Made by a program: the position numbers and the translations under genes
In this document: positions 39,801 to 50,977 of the stretch, piece by piece
Position numbering within the stretch: the first letter of the stretch is position 1
Layout: each line of letters starts with the position of its first letter
From: Penium margaritaceum
Taxonomy: Eukaryota > Streptophyta > Zygnematophyceae > Desmidiales > Peniaceae
Assembly (NCBI GenBank): GCA_023375785.1
Contig: SZWC01001588.1
Location: 203,210-267,209 of the forward strand
Length of the DNA stretch: 64,000 nucleotides
Reading direction: 5' to 3'
Notes under the pieces: generated by a model
Database searches by the model: none
What the model was told of the DNA's origin: nothing
What the model saw: only the letters and a program-made list of their open reading frames with translations

Positions 39801-42800
39801 GCGCCCTAGTTGCGCCCTAGTTGTGCCCTACTTGCGCCCTAAATGCGCCGAAGTTGGGCCCTAGATGCGCCCTAGTTGCATCTTTGTTAGACACTTGTTA
39901 CGCCCTACTTGGGCCCTTGTTGTACCCTAGTTGCGCCCTAGTTGCACCCCAGATGTGCCCTGGTTGCTCCCTAGTTGCGCCCTACTTGTGACCTACTTGC
40001 ACCCTAGTTCCGCCCTAGTACGCCCTATTTGTGCCCTAGTTGCACCCTAGTTACGCCCTACTTGCGCCCTACTTGTCCCATAGTTGCGTCCTAGTTGTGC
40101 CCTAGTTACACCATACTTGTGTCCTACTTGCGCCCTACTTGCACCATGGTTGCACCCTAATTGCATCCTAGTTGCACCTGAATTGTGCCCTACTTGTGCC
40201 CTACTTGCGCCCTAGTGCGTCCAAGTTGCACCCTAGATGGGCCCAACTTGCACCCTTCTTACACCTAATTGCGCCCTGGTTATACCGTATTTGCACCCTA
40301 CTTGCGCCCTAGTTGTACCCTACTTGAACCCTAATTGCGCCCTACTTGCACCCTAGCTTATCCCTAGTTGCAGCCTAGTTACATCGTATTTACACCCTAC
40401 CTGCGCCCTACGTGCGTCCTAGTTGCGCCTTACTTGGGCCCTACTTGCACCCTAGTCGCACCCTAGTTGCACCCTAGTTGTACCATAGTTGCGCCTCAGT
40501 TGGGCACTAGCTATGCCATAGTTACGCTGTAGTTTCTTCCTAGTTACCCCGGACTTGCGCGCTAGTTGTGTCCTAGTTGCGCCCTAGTTGCGCCTCAGTT
40601 GGATACTAGCTACGCCCTACTTTTGCCCTAGTTGCGCCCTAGTTCCATCCTACGTATGCCCTACCTGCCCCCTACTTGCACCTTACTTGTACCCTAGTTT
40701 TGCCATAGTTGTGCCCTAATTGTGCCCTACTTGTACCCTAGTTGCGCCCTAGTGGTATTGTAGTTGCGCCTGAGTTGGGAGCTAGTTGGACCCTAGATGC
40801 GCCCTAGTTGCATCCTAGTTGCGCCCTAATTGTGTCCTACTTGGGCCGTACTTGTGTCCTGGTTACGCCCTAGTTGTACCCTAGCTGCGCCCTAGTTGTG
40901 CCCTAGTTCCGTCCTAGTTGACTCCTAGTTGCGCCCTACTTGTGCCCAAGTTGCGCCCTAGTTACGCCTTCATTGGACACAAGCTATGCCCTAGTTGCAC
41001 ACTACTTACACCCTAGTTGCCCCCTAGTTGGACCCTAGTCATGCCCTAGTTGCGCTCTACTTCCATCCCACTTGTGCCTTAGTTGTGCCCTAGTTGCATC
41101 CTACTTACGCCGACTTGGGCCCAACTTACAGCCTATGTGCGCCCTACGTGCGCCCTAGTTGCATCCTACTTGCGCCCTACTTGCACCTTATTTGCGCCCT
41201 AGTTATGCCCTAGTTGTGCCCAAGCTGTACCCTACTTCCACCCTACTTGCGTCCTAGTTGCACCCTAGTTGCGCCCTAGTTACACCCTAGTTGCACCCAA
41301 CTTGCGCCCTAGTTGCACCCTACTTGCGTCCTATTTGTGTCCTGGTTACACCTCGGTTGGGCACTAGCTACGTCGTAGTTGGGCCCTAGTTGCGCCATAC
41401 TTGCGCCCTCCTTGAACCCTCGTTGCGCCCTAGTTGCATCCTAGTCATGCCTTACTTGGGCTCTACTTGCGCCATACTTGTGACCTAGTTACGCCCTAGT
41501 TGCACCCTAGTTGCGTCCTACTTGTGCCCTACTTGTGCCCTAGTTGCGTCCTAGTTGCGCCCTAGTTGCACCCTACTTGTGCCCTAGTTGCACCCTAGTT
41601 GCATCCCAGTTGGATACTAGCTATGCCCTAGTTGCGCCATAGTTGTGTCCTAGTTGAGCCCTAGTTACATCCTACTTGTGTCCTACTTGCGCCCTACTTG
41701 CGCCCTACTCGCTCCTTAGTTACACCCTACTTGCTGCCTAGTTGCTCCCTAGTTGGGTCTCACTTAGACACTAGCTACGCCATTGTTGCGTCTCACTTAG
41801 GCACTAGATACGCCATTGTTGCGTCCTAGTTACGCCGTAGTTGCGCCTAATTTGTGCCCTACTTGCGTCCTACTTGCACCCTAGTTGCACTCTTGTTTCG
41901 CCCTACATACGTCCTACTTGCGTCCTATTTGTACCCTACTTGTGCCCTAGTTGTGCCCTACTTGCGCCCTAGTTGTGCCCTTGTTGTGTCCTAGTTCCGC
42001 CCTTGTTGCGCCCTAGTTGTGTCCTAGGTGCGCCCTACTTGCGTCCTGCTTGCATTCTATTTGTGCCCTCCTTGCGCCCTACTTACGTCCTAGTTGTGTC
42101 CTAGTTTCATCCTACTTGTGCCCTATTTGCACCCTACTTTTTCCCTAGTTGCGCCCTAGTTGCACCCTAGTTGCGGCCTACTTGTGCCATACTTCGGCCC
42201 TAGTTACGCTATAAATCTATCCTAGTTACGCCCTAGTTGCACCCTACTTGCACCCTAGTTACGCCCTACTTGCACCCTAGTTGCGCCCTAGTTGCGCCTC
42301 GATTGGACACTAGCTACGCCCCAGTTAACCTCTAGTTACACCCTAGTTGCATCCCAATTACGCCCTACTAGCTTCCTACTTGCGACCTAGCTACACCCTA
42401 CTTACGCCCTAGTTGCGCCCTACTTGAACCCTAGTCACGCACTACTTCCGCCCTAGTTGTGCCTCAGTTCATCACTAGCTACACGCTAGTTGCGCCCTAG
42501 TTGAGCCCTAGTTGAGCCCTAGTTGCGCCTCAGTTGGACACTAGTTACGTCCTAGTTGCGCCCTAGTTGCACCCTTGTTACACCCTATTTATGCCCTGCT
42601 TGCATCCTACTTGCGCCCAAGTTGCACCCTTCTTTACGCCCTAGTTACGCCCTAGTTGCGTCTCACTTGGACACTAGCTACACCCTACTTGCGCCCTAGT
42701 TACCCCCTAGTTGCGCCCATGTTGCACCCTATTTGTGCCCTTTTCGTACCCTAGGTGTGCCCTACTTGCGCCCTATTTGAGCCTTAGTTGTGCCCTAGTT

Positions 42801-43009
42801 CCACCGTACTTGTGCCCTACTTACCATCTACTCGCGTCCTAGTTGTCTAGTTGCGCCATAGTTGTGCCCTAGTTGCACCATACTTGTGCCCTACTTGAAC
42901 CCTACTTGCTCCCTGGTTGCGCCCAAATTGTGTCCTAGTTGCACCCTAGTTGCGCCCTAGTTGTGCTTCAGTTAGGCACTAGCTTCACCCTAGTTGCGCC
43001 CTAGTTGCG

Positions 43010-44640
43010 CCCTAGTTGCACCCTTCTTGAACCCTCCTTGCACCCTACTAGCGCCTACTTGCGCCCTTGTTGCGTCCTATTTGCGCCCTAATTGCGCCCT
43101 AGTTGCGCCCTAGTTGCACCCTAGTTACGCCTCAGTTGGGCAGTAGCTATGCCCTAGTTGCACCCTAGTTGGGCCCTAGTTGCACCCTACTTTTACCTTA
43201 CTTACACCCTAGTTGCGCCCTAGTTGCGCCCTAGTTGTGTCCTAGTTGTGACCTAGTTACGCCTCAGTTGAGTACTAGCTATGCCCTCATTGCACCCTTG
43301 TTGCGTCCTAGTTGCGTCCCATTTGTTTCCTACTTGCGCACTACTTGCGCCCTAGTTACGCCCTAGTTACACCCTCATTACGCCTTACTTGCATCCTACT
43401 TGCATCCCATTTGTGCCCTACTTGCACCATCCTTGCGTGCTAGTTGTGTCCTAGGTATGTCCTACTTGTACCCTACTTACGCTATAGTTGTGCCCTAGTT
43501 GCACTCTACTTTCGTTCTACTTGGGCCGTAGTTGCGCCCTTGTTGTGCCCTTGTTGCGTCCTAGTTGCACCCTACTTGCGCATAGTTGCGTCCTACTTGC
43601 ACCCTAGTTGTGCCCTAGTTGCGCCTCGGTTGGGTACTAGCTATGCCCTCATTGCACTCTAGTTGCACCCTAGTTGCATCCCAGTTGTGCCTTACTTGCG
43701 TCCTACTTTCGCCCTAGTTACGCCTTACTTGCACCCTACTTGCGCCCTACTTGAACCCTACTTGCGCCCTTGTTACACCCTACATACACCCTCGTTGCGC
43801 CCTAGTTGCGCCTCAGATGGGCACTAGCTATGCCCTAGTTGCGCCCTTGTTGCGCCCTAGTTGCGCCCTACTTGCGCCCTACTTGCGCCCCACTTGCACC
43901 CTAGTTTCACCCTATCTACATCCTAGTTGTGCCCTAGCTGAGCCCTACTTAAGCCCTAGTTGTGCCTCAGTTGTGCACTAGCTACGCCCTATTTGCGCCC
44001 TAGTTGCGCCCAGGTTGCGCCCTAGTTGTGCCCTCCTTGCGCCTTACTTGGGCCAAACTTGCACCTCAGTTGTGCACTAGCTACGCCCTACTTACACCCT
44101 AGTTATGCCCTAGCTACGCCCTAGTTCTTCCCTAGTTGCATCTTAGTTGCACACTAGCTACCCCATACTTGCGCCCAAGTTGCGCCCTAGTTGCGTCCTA
44201 GTTGCACCCTAGTTGTGCCCTTGTTGCCCCCTAGTTGTACCCTACTTGCGCCCTACTTGTGCCCTAGTTGTGCCCTAGATGCAACGTAGTTGCGTCCTAC
44301 TTGCACCCTACTTGCGTCCTAGTTTCCTAGTTGCACCGTAGTTGTGCCCTAGTTGCGCCATACTTGCACCCTACTTGCACCCTACTTGCATCCTGATTGC
44401 GCCCTAGTTGCGCCCTAGTTGTGCCCTACTTGTGCACTTCTTGCGTCCTTCTTGCGCCTTACTTGCGCCCTAGTTGCGCCCTAATTGCACCCTATATGCG
44501 CCTTACTTGCACCCTTGTTGCGCCCTAGTTGCCTCCTAGTTCCATCCTAGTTGTGCCCTACTTGCGCTCTAGCTGTGTCCTACCTGTGCCCTGCTTTTGC
44601 CCTAGTTACACCATAGTTACACCCTAGTTGTGCCCTAGTT
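43010..44640. repeat. array block duplication, copy 1
   Basis: Rare variants recur in the same order at 45145-46755: CTCCTTGC followed by CTACTAGC, GCGCATAG (43578 and 45725), AGTTTCCTAG (44321 and 46442), and CTCCTAGTTCCATCC. The offset is about 2.12-2.15 kb. Confidence 0.75.
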
Positions 44641-44790
44641 GCACCCTAGTTCGCCCTACTTGCACCCTAGTTCACCCTACTTGCGTCCTAGTTCGCCCTA
44701 GTTGCACCCTAGTTTGCCCTAGTTACACCCTACTTACACCCTAGTTGCGCCCTAGTTGCACCCTAGTTCGCCCTAGTTGCACCCTTGTGG
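44640..44790. repeat. shortened-monomer stretch
   Basis: Here monomers alternate between the normal 11 bp and versions lacking one or two bases (AGTTCGCCCT, AGTTTGCCCT, AGTTCACCCT). The strict 11-bp phase is lost locally. Confidence 0.7.
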
Positions 44791-45144
44791 CGCCTTACTT
44801 GCGCCCTAGTTGCGCCCTAGTTACGCCATAGTTGCGTCCTACTTGCATCCTAGTTAGGCCCTAGTTATGCCCTGGTTGCACCCTTGTTAAGCCCTAGTTG
44901 CGCCCTAGTTGTGCCCTGGTTGTAGCCTACTTGCACCCTACTTCTGCCCTACTTGTGTCCCACTTTCGCCCTTGTTGCGCCCTAGTTGAGCCCTAGTTGG
45001 ACCCAAGTTGCGCCTGAGTTAGGCACCAGGTACGCCCTAGTTGTGTCCTAATCGCACCCTAGCTGCGCCGTAGTTGCACCCATGTTGTGTCTTAGTTGCG
45101 TCCTACTTGCACCCTACTTGCGTCCTAGTTGCACACTAGTTGGG

Positions 45145-46755
45145 CCCTAGTTGCGCCGTTTTTTAACCCTCCTTGCGCCCTACTAGCACCCTACTTGCGC
45201 CCTTGTTGCATCCTATTTGCGCCTTGATTCCGCCCTAGTTGCGCCCTTGTTGCGCTGTAGTTATGCCTCAGTTGGGCACTAGCTATGCCCTAGTTGCGCC
45301 CTAGTTGGGCCCTTGTTGCACCCTACTTTTACCTTTCTTACACCCTAGTTGCGCCCTAGTTGTGTCATAGTTGTGTCATAGTTGCGTCCTAGTTCTGACC
45401 TAGTTATGCCTCAATTGAGTACTAGCTACGCCCTAGTTGCACCCTTGTTGCGTCCTAGTTGCGTCCCAGTTGTTTCCTACTTGCGCACTTCTTGCGCCCT
45501 ACTTGCGCCCAAGTTGCACCCCTGTTGCGCCCTAATTGTGTCCTACTTGCATCCCATTGGTTCCCTACTTGCACCATCCTTGCGTCCTAGTTGTGTCCTA
45601 GGTGTGTCCTACTTGTGCCCTACTTATGCCCTGGTTGTGCCCTAGTTGCCCTCTACTTGCCTCCTACTTGGGCCGTAGTTGTGCTCTTGTTTTGTCCTAG
45701 TTGCGTCCTAGTTGCACCCTACTTGCGCATAGTTGCATCCTACTTGCACCCTAGTTGCGCCCTAGTTGTGCCTCAATTGGGCACTAGCTACACCCTTGTT
45801 GCACTCTACTTGCACCCTAGTTACACCCCAGTTGCGCCCTACTTGAGCCCTATTTACGTCCTAGTTACGCCCTACTTGTGCCCTACTTGCGCCCTACTTG
45901 CATCCTACTTGCGCCCTTGTTACGTCCTACATGCGCCCTCGTGCCCTAGTTGTGCCTCAGTTGGGTAGCAACTATGCCCGAGTTGCGCCCTTGTTGCGCC
46001 CTACTTGCACCCTACTTGTGCCCTACTTGCGCCCTACTTGCGCCCTACTTGCGCCCTAGTTTCACCCTATCTTTGCCCTAGTTGTGCCGTAGCTGAGCCC
46101 TACTTAAGCCCTTGTTGCGCCTCATTTGTGCACTAGCTACGCCCTATTTGCGCCCTAGTTGTGCCTAGGTTGCGCCCTAGTTCTGCCCTACTTGCGCCTT
46201 ACTTGGGCCCAACTTGCGCTCTACTTACGCCCTCGTTGCGCCCTAGTTGTTCCCTGTTGCGTCTTAGTTGGACACTAGCTAGCCCATACTTGCGTCCTAG
46301 TTGTGCCCTACTTGCACCCTAGTTGCACCCTAGTTGTGCCCTTGTTGCCCCCTAGTTGCGCCGTGCTTGCGTCCTATTTGTGTCCTAGTTATGCCCTAGG
46401 TGCGACGTAGTTGCGCCCTACTTGCGCCCTATTTGTGTCCTAGTTTCCTAGTTGCACCATAGTTGTTTCCTAGTTGCACCATACTTGCACTCTACTTGCA
46501 CCCTACTTGCGTCCTGGTTACGCCCTAGTTGCGTCCTAGTTGTGCCCTACTTGTGCACTTCTTGCGCCCTATTTGCGCCCTACTTGCATCCAAGTTGCGC
46601 CCTAGTTGCACCCTATATGCACCCTACTTGTACCCTTGTTGCGCCCTAGTTGCCTCCTAGTTCCATCCTAGTTGTTCCCTGCTTGCGCTCTAGTTGTGTC
46701 CTACCTGTGCCCTGCTTTCGCCCTAGTTACACCCTAGTTACACCCTAGTTGCACC
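45145..46755. repeat. array block duplication, copy 2
   Basis: Second copy of 43010-44640, with scattered substitutions and small indels of monomer size. Confidence 0.75.
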
Positions 46756-48715
46756 TTACTTAGACCCTACTTACACCCTAGCTGCGTCCTTGTTTCGCCC
46801 TAGTTGTGGCCTACTTGTACCATACTGGCGCCCTACTTGCGCCCTACTTGTGCCCCAGTTGTGCCCTACTTGCGCCCTACATATGCCCTAGTTGCGTCCT
46901 AGTTGCGCCCTAGTTGCGCCTCAGTTGGGCACTAGCTACACCCTAGTTGTGCCCTAGTTGCACCATAACTGCACCCTATTTCCTCCCTAGTTACACCCTA
47001 CTTGCACCCTAGTTGTGCCCTGACTGCACCCAAGTTGCACCCTACTTGCACCCAAGTTGTGTCCAAGTTGCACCCTAGCTGCGCCCGAGCTGTGCCCTAG
47101 TTTCACCCTACTTATGCCCTACTCGCACCCTACTTGCTTCGTAGTTGCGTCCTAGTTGCGCCCTAGTTATGCACTAGTTGGGCACTAGTTAGGCCCTAGT
47201 CGCACCCTAGTTACACCCTAGTTGCACCCTACATACGTCCTAGTTGCGCCCTAGTTGCGCCCTTCTTGCGCCCTAATTGCATCCTATTTGCACTCTAGTT
47301 GAGCCCTAGTTGCACCCTACTTGCATCTTACTTGCGTCCTACTTGCGCCCTAGTTGCACCCTAGTTGCATCCTAGTTGTGCCCTCCTTGTGCACTGATTG
47401 CGCCCTTGTTTTGTCCTAGTTGCGCCTTAGTTGCGTCCTACTTGTGCCCTACTTGCACCCTAGTTGCCTCCTAGTTGAGCCCTAGTTGCGTCCTAGTTCT
47501 GCCCCACTTTTGCCCTAGTTGCACCCTACTTGCACCCTAGTTGTGCCCTAGTTGCACCCTACTTGTGTCCAGCTTGTGCCCTACTGGCACGTTAGTTGCA
47601 TCCTACATGCATCCTAGTTGCGCCCTAGTTACATCCTAGTTGCGTCCTAGTTGCACCTCAGTTGGACACTAGCTATGTTCTATTTCCGCCCTAGTTGCAC
47701 CCTAGTTTGCCGTAGTTGCACCTATGCTGCACCTTACATGCGCCCTAGTTGCGCCCTAGTTGCACCAGAGTTGTGTCCTACTTGCATCCTAGTTGGGCCC
47801 TAGTTACGCCCTGGTCGTACCCTTGTTAAACTCTAGTTGTTCCTCAGTTGGTTACTAGCTATGTCCTATGTATGCACTAGTTGCGCCCTAGTTGCGCCCT
47901 CGTTGTACCCTACTTGCACCCTACTTCCGCCCTACTTGCGCCCACCCTTGTTGTGTCTTAGTTGCGTCCTACTTGCACCCTTCTTATGTCATAGTTGCAC
48001 ACTAGTTACGTCCTAATTGCACCCTACTTGTGACCTACTTGAGCCCTACATGCACCCTTGTCACGCCCTAGTTGCACCCTAGTTGTGCCTTACTTGCACC
48101 CTTCTTGTACCCTACTTGCGCCCTAGTTGCACCCTAGTTGCGCCCTAGTTGTGCCCTACTTGTTCCCTGCTTGCACCCTACTTGCACCCTAGTTGCACCC
48201 TACTTTCGCCCTTCTTACGCCCTAGTTGCCCCTTAGTTGCACCCTTGTTGTGCCCTTCTTGCGTCCTACTTGTGCCGTACTTGCTCTCTAGTTGCACCTT
48301 AGTTGCACCTTACTTGCACCCTACTTGCACCCTAATTGCGCCCTTCTTGTGCCCTAGTTGCGTCCTACTTGCGTCCTAGTTGTGCCCTAGTTGCACCTCA
48401 GTTGGGCAATAGCTACACCCTAGTTGCATCCTAGCTGCGCCCTAGCTGCACCATACTTGCATCCTACTTGCGCTCTACTTGTGCCCTACTTTCGCTGTAG
48501 TTGTGTCCTAGTTGTGCCCTAGTTGCGCCCTAGGGTGCCCTAGTTGGACCTCAGTTTAGCACTAGCTATGCCCTACTTGCGCCCTAGTTTCGTCCTTGTT
48601 GTGCCCTACTTGCGCCCGACTTGCGCCCTAGTTGCGTCGTAGTTACGCTTTAGTTGCTTCCTAGTTGCGCCTCAGTTGAGGACTAGCTAGGCCCTAGTTT
48701 TGCCCTAGTTGCGCC

Positions 48716-49796
48716 ATTTATGGTTAATCACCCCTTGAAAAGACACTCTTTATTCAGTGTACACGTTTCATAAATGCACTTTGAAGTTTCATTGAACCTT
48801 TAAAGAAGTTAGGACACAATTTCATTGTCAACGTTTCTTCGTACACATAAGAGTATTTTTGTGTCATTAAACACAAGAAATCTTGTGGAAGGATTCCAGT
48901 TCAATTTTTAATTCCAAACAAAACCATGGTTTAGTGGCACACACTTCATTGCACATTTTCTTTAAGCAGACCTAGTTAAGTACAGAGACCTTCATTATGA
49001 TGCGACTGTAATGAGTTTAAGCGCCTATATCTGGACGCAGAGCATGACAGAACACATATCTATACCAAGTAACGTTCTGGGTGTCCGGGTTTTAATGTTT
49101 TCCTCGACAGGGCTACTGCCGGGGCCTGCGGTTGTGGGGACTAGCAGGTGCCCTTGCATCGTAGGCGTTGTTTGCGGACCCCTCAGTCAAACTATCCACA
49201 AATGTAAACTAATGTACGGTTATTGATGGTGTCCGATACAAGTTCCACAACATAGCTCGAATACATTGTGTGACTTTGGTGGGGTCTCGTGAAAGCGTGG
49301 TGGCAGATTTGCCGTCATCTCGATTCTTTCATAGAATAATCAAGCAGTACATCTAGACAGTTGATACTTCGATGTCAACAGTAAAGATGTGCAGATGGAC
49401 CATCACAATAGTTGACAGACTTCTCCACAACACAACGATCATCGATCGCTTAACATAGACGGTTACCGGCTGTAGATAAACAATCATTTCCAAAACACAT
49501 TAGTATATAACTTTTTTATAGAATGACATAAACCGAATACACTGACAAGATACAATTTTCCAATACACGCTCGTCTTTTCATGGGGGAGGGGGGGGAGGA
49601 GATCAAGAGCGGACGCTTCCCCCCCTTCCCGAATAGAAAAAGTGAATTGGGGGAGTGTTTATGGTCAGTGTATCCGATAGACGTACAAGAAAACAATGAT
49701 GTTAAATACACAGTGAAAAAAGTACAATGTCACCATTATACATGCCCCGATATACTACCCCATACATTTGGGGGCTTTTTTGGAGGGGGGCTGGGG
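48716..49796. other. AT-rich unique sequence, no gene recognised
   Basis: The satellite ends at GTTGCGCC and unique AT-rich sequence begins. No open frame above 75 codons has a recognisable motif. An inverted repeat (49532-49678) encloses opposing G- and C-runs. The stretch ends in G-rich sequence at the assembly gap. Confidence 0.6.
49532..49678. repeat. inverted repeat around G/C runs
   Basis: ACCGAATACACTGAC (49532-49546) faces GTCAGTGTATCCGAT (49664-49678), 13 of 15 pairing. Between them a G-run (about 49582-49598) faces a C-run (about 49618-49629). Confidence 0.6.
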
Positions 49797-50584
49797 NNNN
49801 NNNNNNNNNNNNNNNNNNNNNNNNNNNNNNNNNNNNNNNNNNNNNNNNNNNNNNNNNNNNNNNNNNNNNNNNNNNNNNNNNNNNNNNNNNNNNNNNNNNN
49901 NNNNNNNNNNNNNNNNNNNNNNNNNNNNNNNNNNNNNNNNNNNNNNNNNNNNNNNNNNNNNNNNNNNNNNNNNNNNNNNNNNNNNNNNNNNNNNNNNNNN
50001 NNNNNNNNNNNNNNNNNNNNNNNNNNNNNNNNNNNNNNNNNNNNNNNNNNNNNNNNNNNNNNNNNNNNNNNNNNNNNNNNNNNNNNNNNNNNNNNNNNNN
50101 NNNNNNNNNNNNNNNNNNNNNNNNNNNNNNNNNNNNNNNNNNNNNNNNNNNNNNNNNNNNNNNNNNNNNNNNNNNNNNNNNNNNNNNNNNNNNNNNNNNN
50201 NNNNNNNNNNNNNNNNNNNNNNNNNNNNNNNNNNNNNNNNNNNNNNNNNNNNNNNNNNNNNNNNNNNNNNNNNNNNNNNNNNNNNNNNNNNNNNNNNNNN
50301 NNNNNNNNNNNNNNNNNNNNNNNNNNNNNNNNNNNNNNNNNNNNNNNNNNNNNNNNNNNNNNNNNNNNNNNNNNNNNNNNNNNNNNNNNNNNNNNNNNNN
50401 NNNNNNNNNNNNNNNNNNNNNNNNNNNNNNNNNNNNNNNNNNNNNNNNNNNNNNNNNNNNNNNNNNNNNNNNNNNNNNNNNNNNNNNNNNNNNNNNNNNN
50501 NNNNNNNNNNNNNNNNNNNNNNNNNNNNNNNNNNNNNNNNNNNNNNNNNNNNNNNNNNNNNNNNNNNNNNNNNNNNNNNNNNNN
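49797..50584. other. assembly gap (788 N)
   Basis: Run of N bounded on both sides by G-rich sequence (TTGGAGGGGGGCTGGGG left; long G-runs broken by single A on the right). Any open frame spanning it is meaningless. Confidence 0.99.
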
Positions 50585-50977
50585 GGGGAGGGGGGAGGGA
50601 GGGGGGAAGGGGAAGTCCGATAGTGAGAGAGCAAGAGAAAGACTTCGGTACATATCGCAAAACCGTGTTCAACTGCAACATTCCAGATGATAATATGCTC
50701 AAGTAACATTTGATCTGTTCCCATGTGTATAAATCAGTACACAGCAAGCCCTTGGACAAAAGTACGTCTACTAACTCAGACATACTTTATGTCTCACATT
50801 ATATTTGCTGTTTTTTCTTTTTCATTGAGGGTTCATGGCATAGGTAGAACGTAGTTCTTCACATGAACAGAAGGTGAATATGTAGTAAGACAATTTCGGG
50901 AATTTACCAAAATGCAAGTGTACATTGATACATTGATTTTGTTGTGTATAAAACGGGCAGGATTATCTATACCTCCT
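50585..50977. other. unique sequence between gap and minisatellite
   Basis: G-rich for about 35 bp, then AT-rich sequence without recognisable genes up to the start of the 15-bp minisatellite. Confidence 0.6.

Larger units (their letters stand above)
26743..48715. repeat. 11-bp minisatellite array, right segment
   Basis: About 22 kb, roughly 2,000 monomers, with no gene and no intervening unique sequence. Marker monomers containing GGCACTAGCTA recur irregularly. Internal structure includes a perfect 110-bp tandem (33991-34210), a 66-bp tandem (36721-36852), a 19-bp inversion (35568-35586), a stretch with shortened monomers (about 44640-44790) and a block duplication of about 1.6 kb (43010-44640 versus 45145-46755). 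Open frames up to 125 codons are consequences of the 11-residue cycle. Confidence 0.95.

Noticed and set aside
23415-48379. Many plus-strand frames of 65-125 codons reading PSCALVAPYLR-type repeats
   Set aside because: They follow directly from the 11-bp monomer cycling through three frames; no start context or non-repeat part supports a gene.
940-48715. CRISPR array
   Set aside because: No conserved repeat with unique spacers; the monomers are contiguous 11-bp units in a eukaryotic repeat context.
49581-50783. Five long open frames (about 300-370 codons) spanning the N-run
   Set aside because: Almost all residues are undefined. They are products of the gap, not genes.
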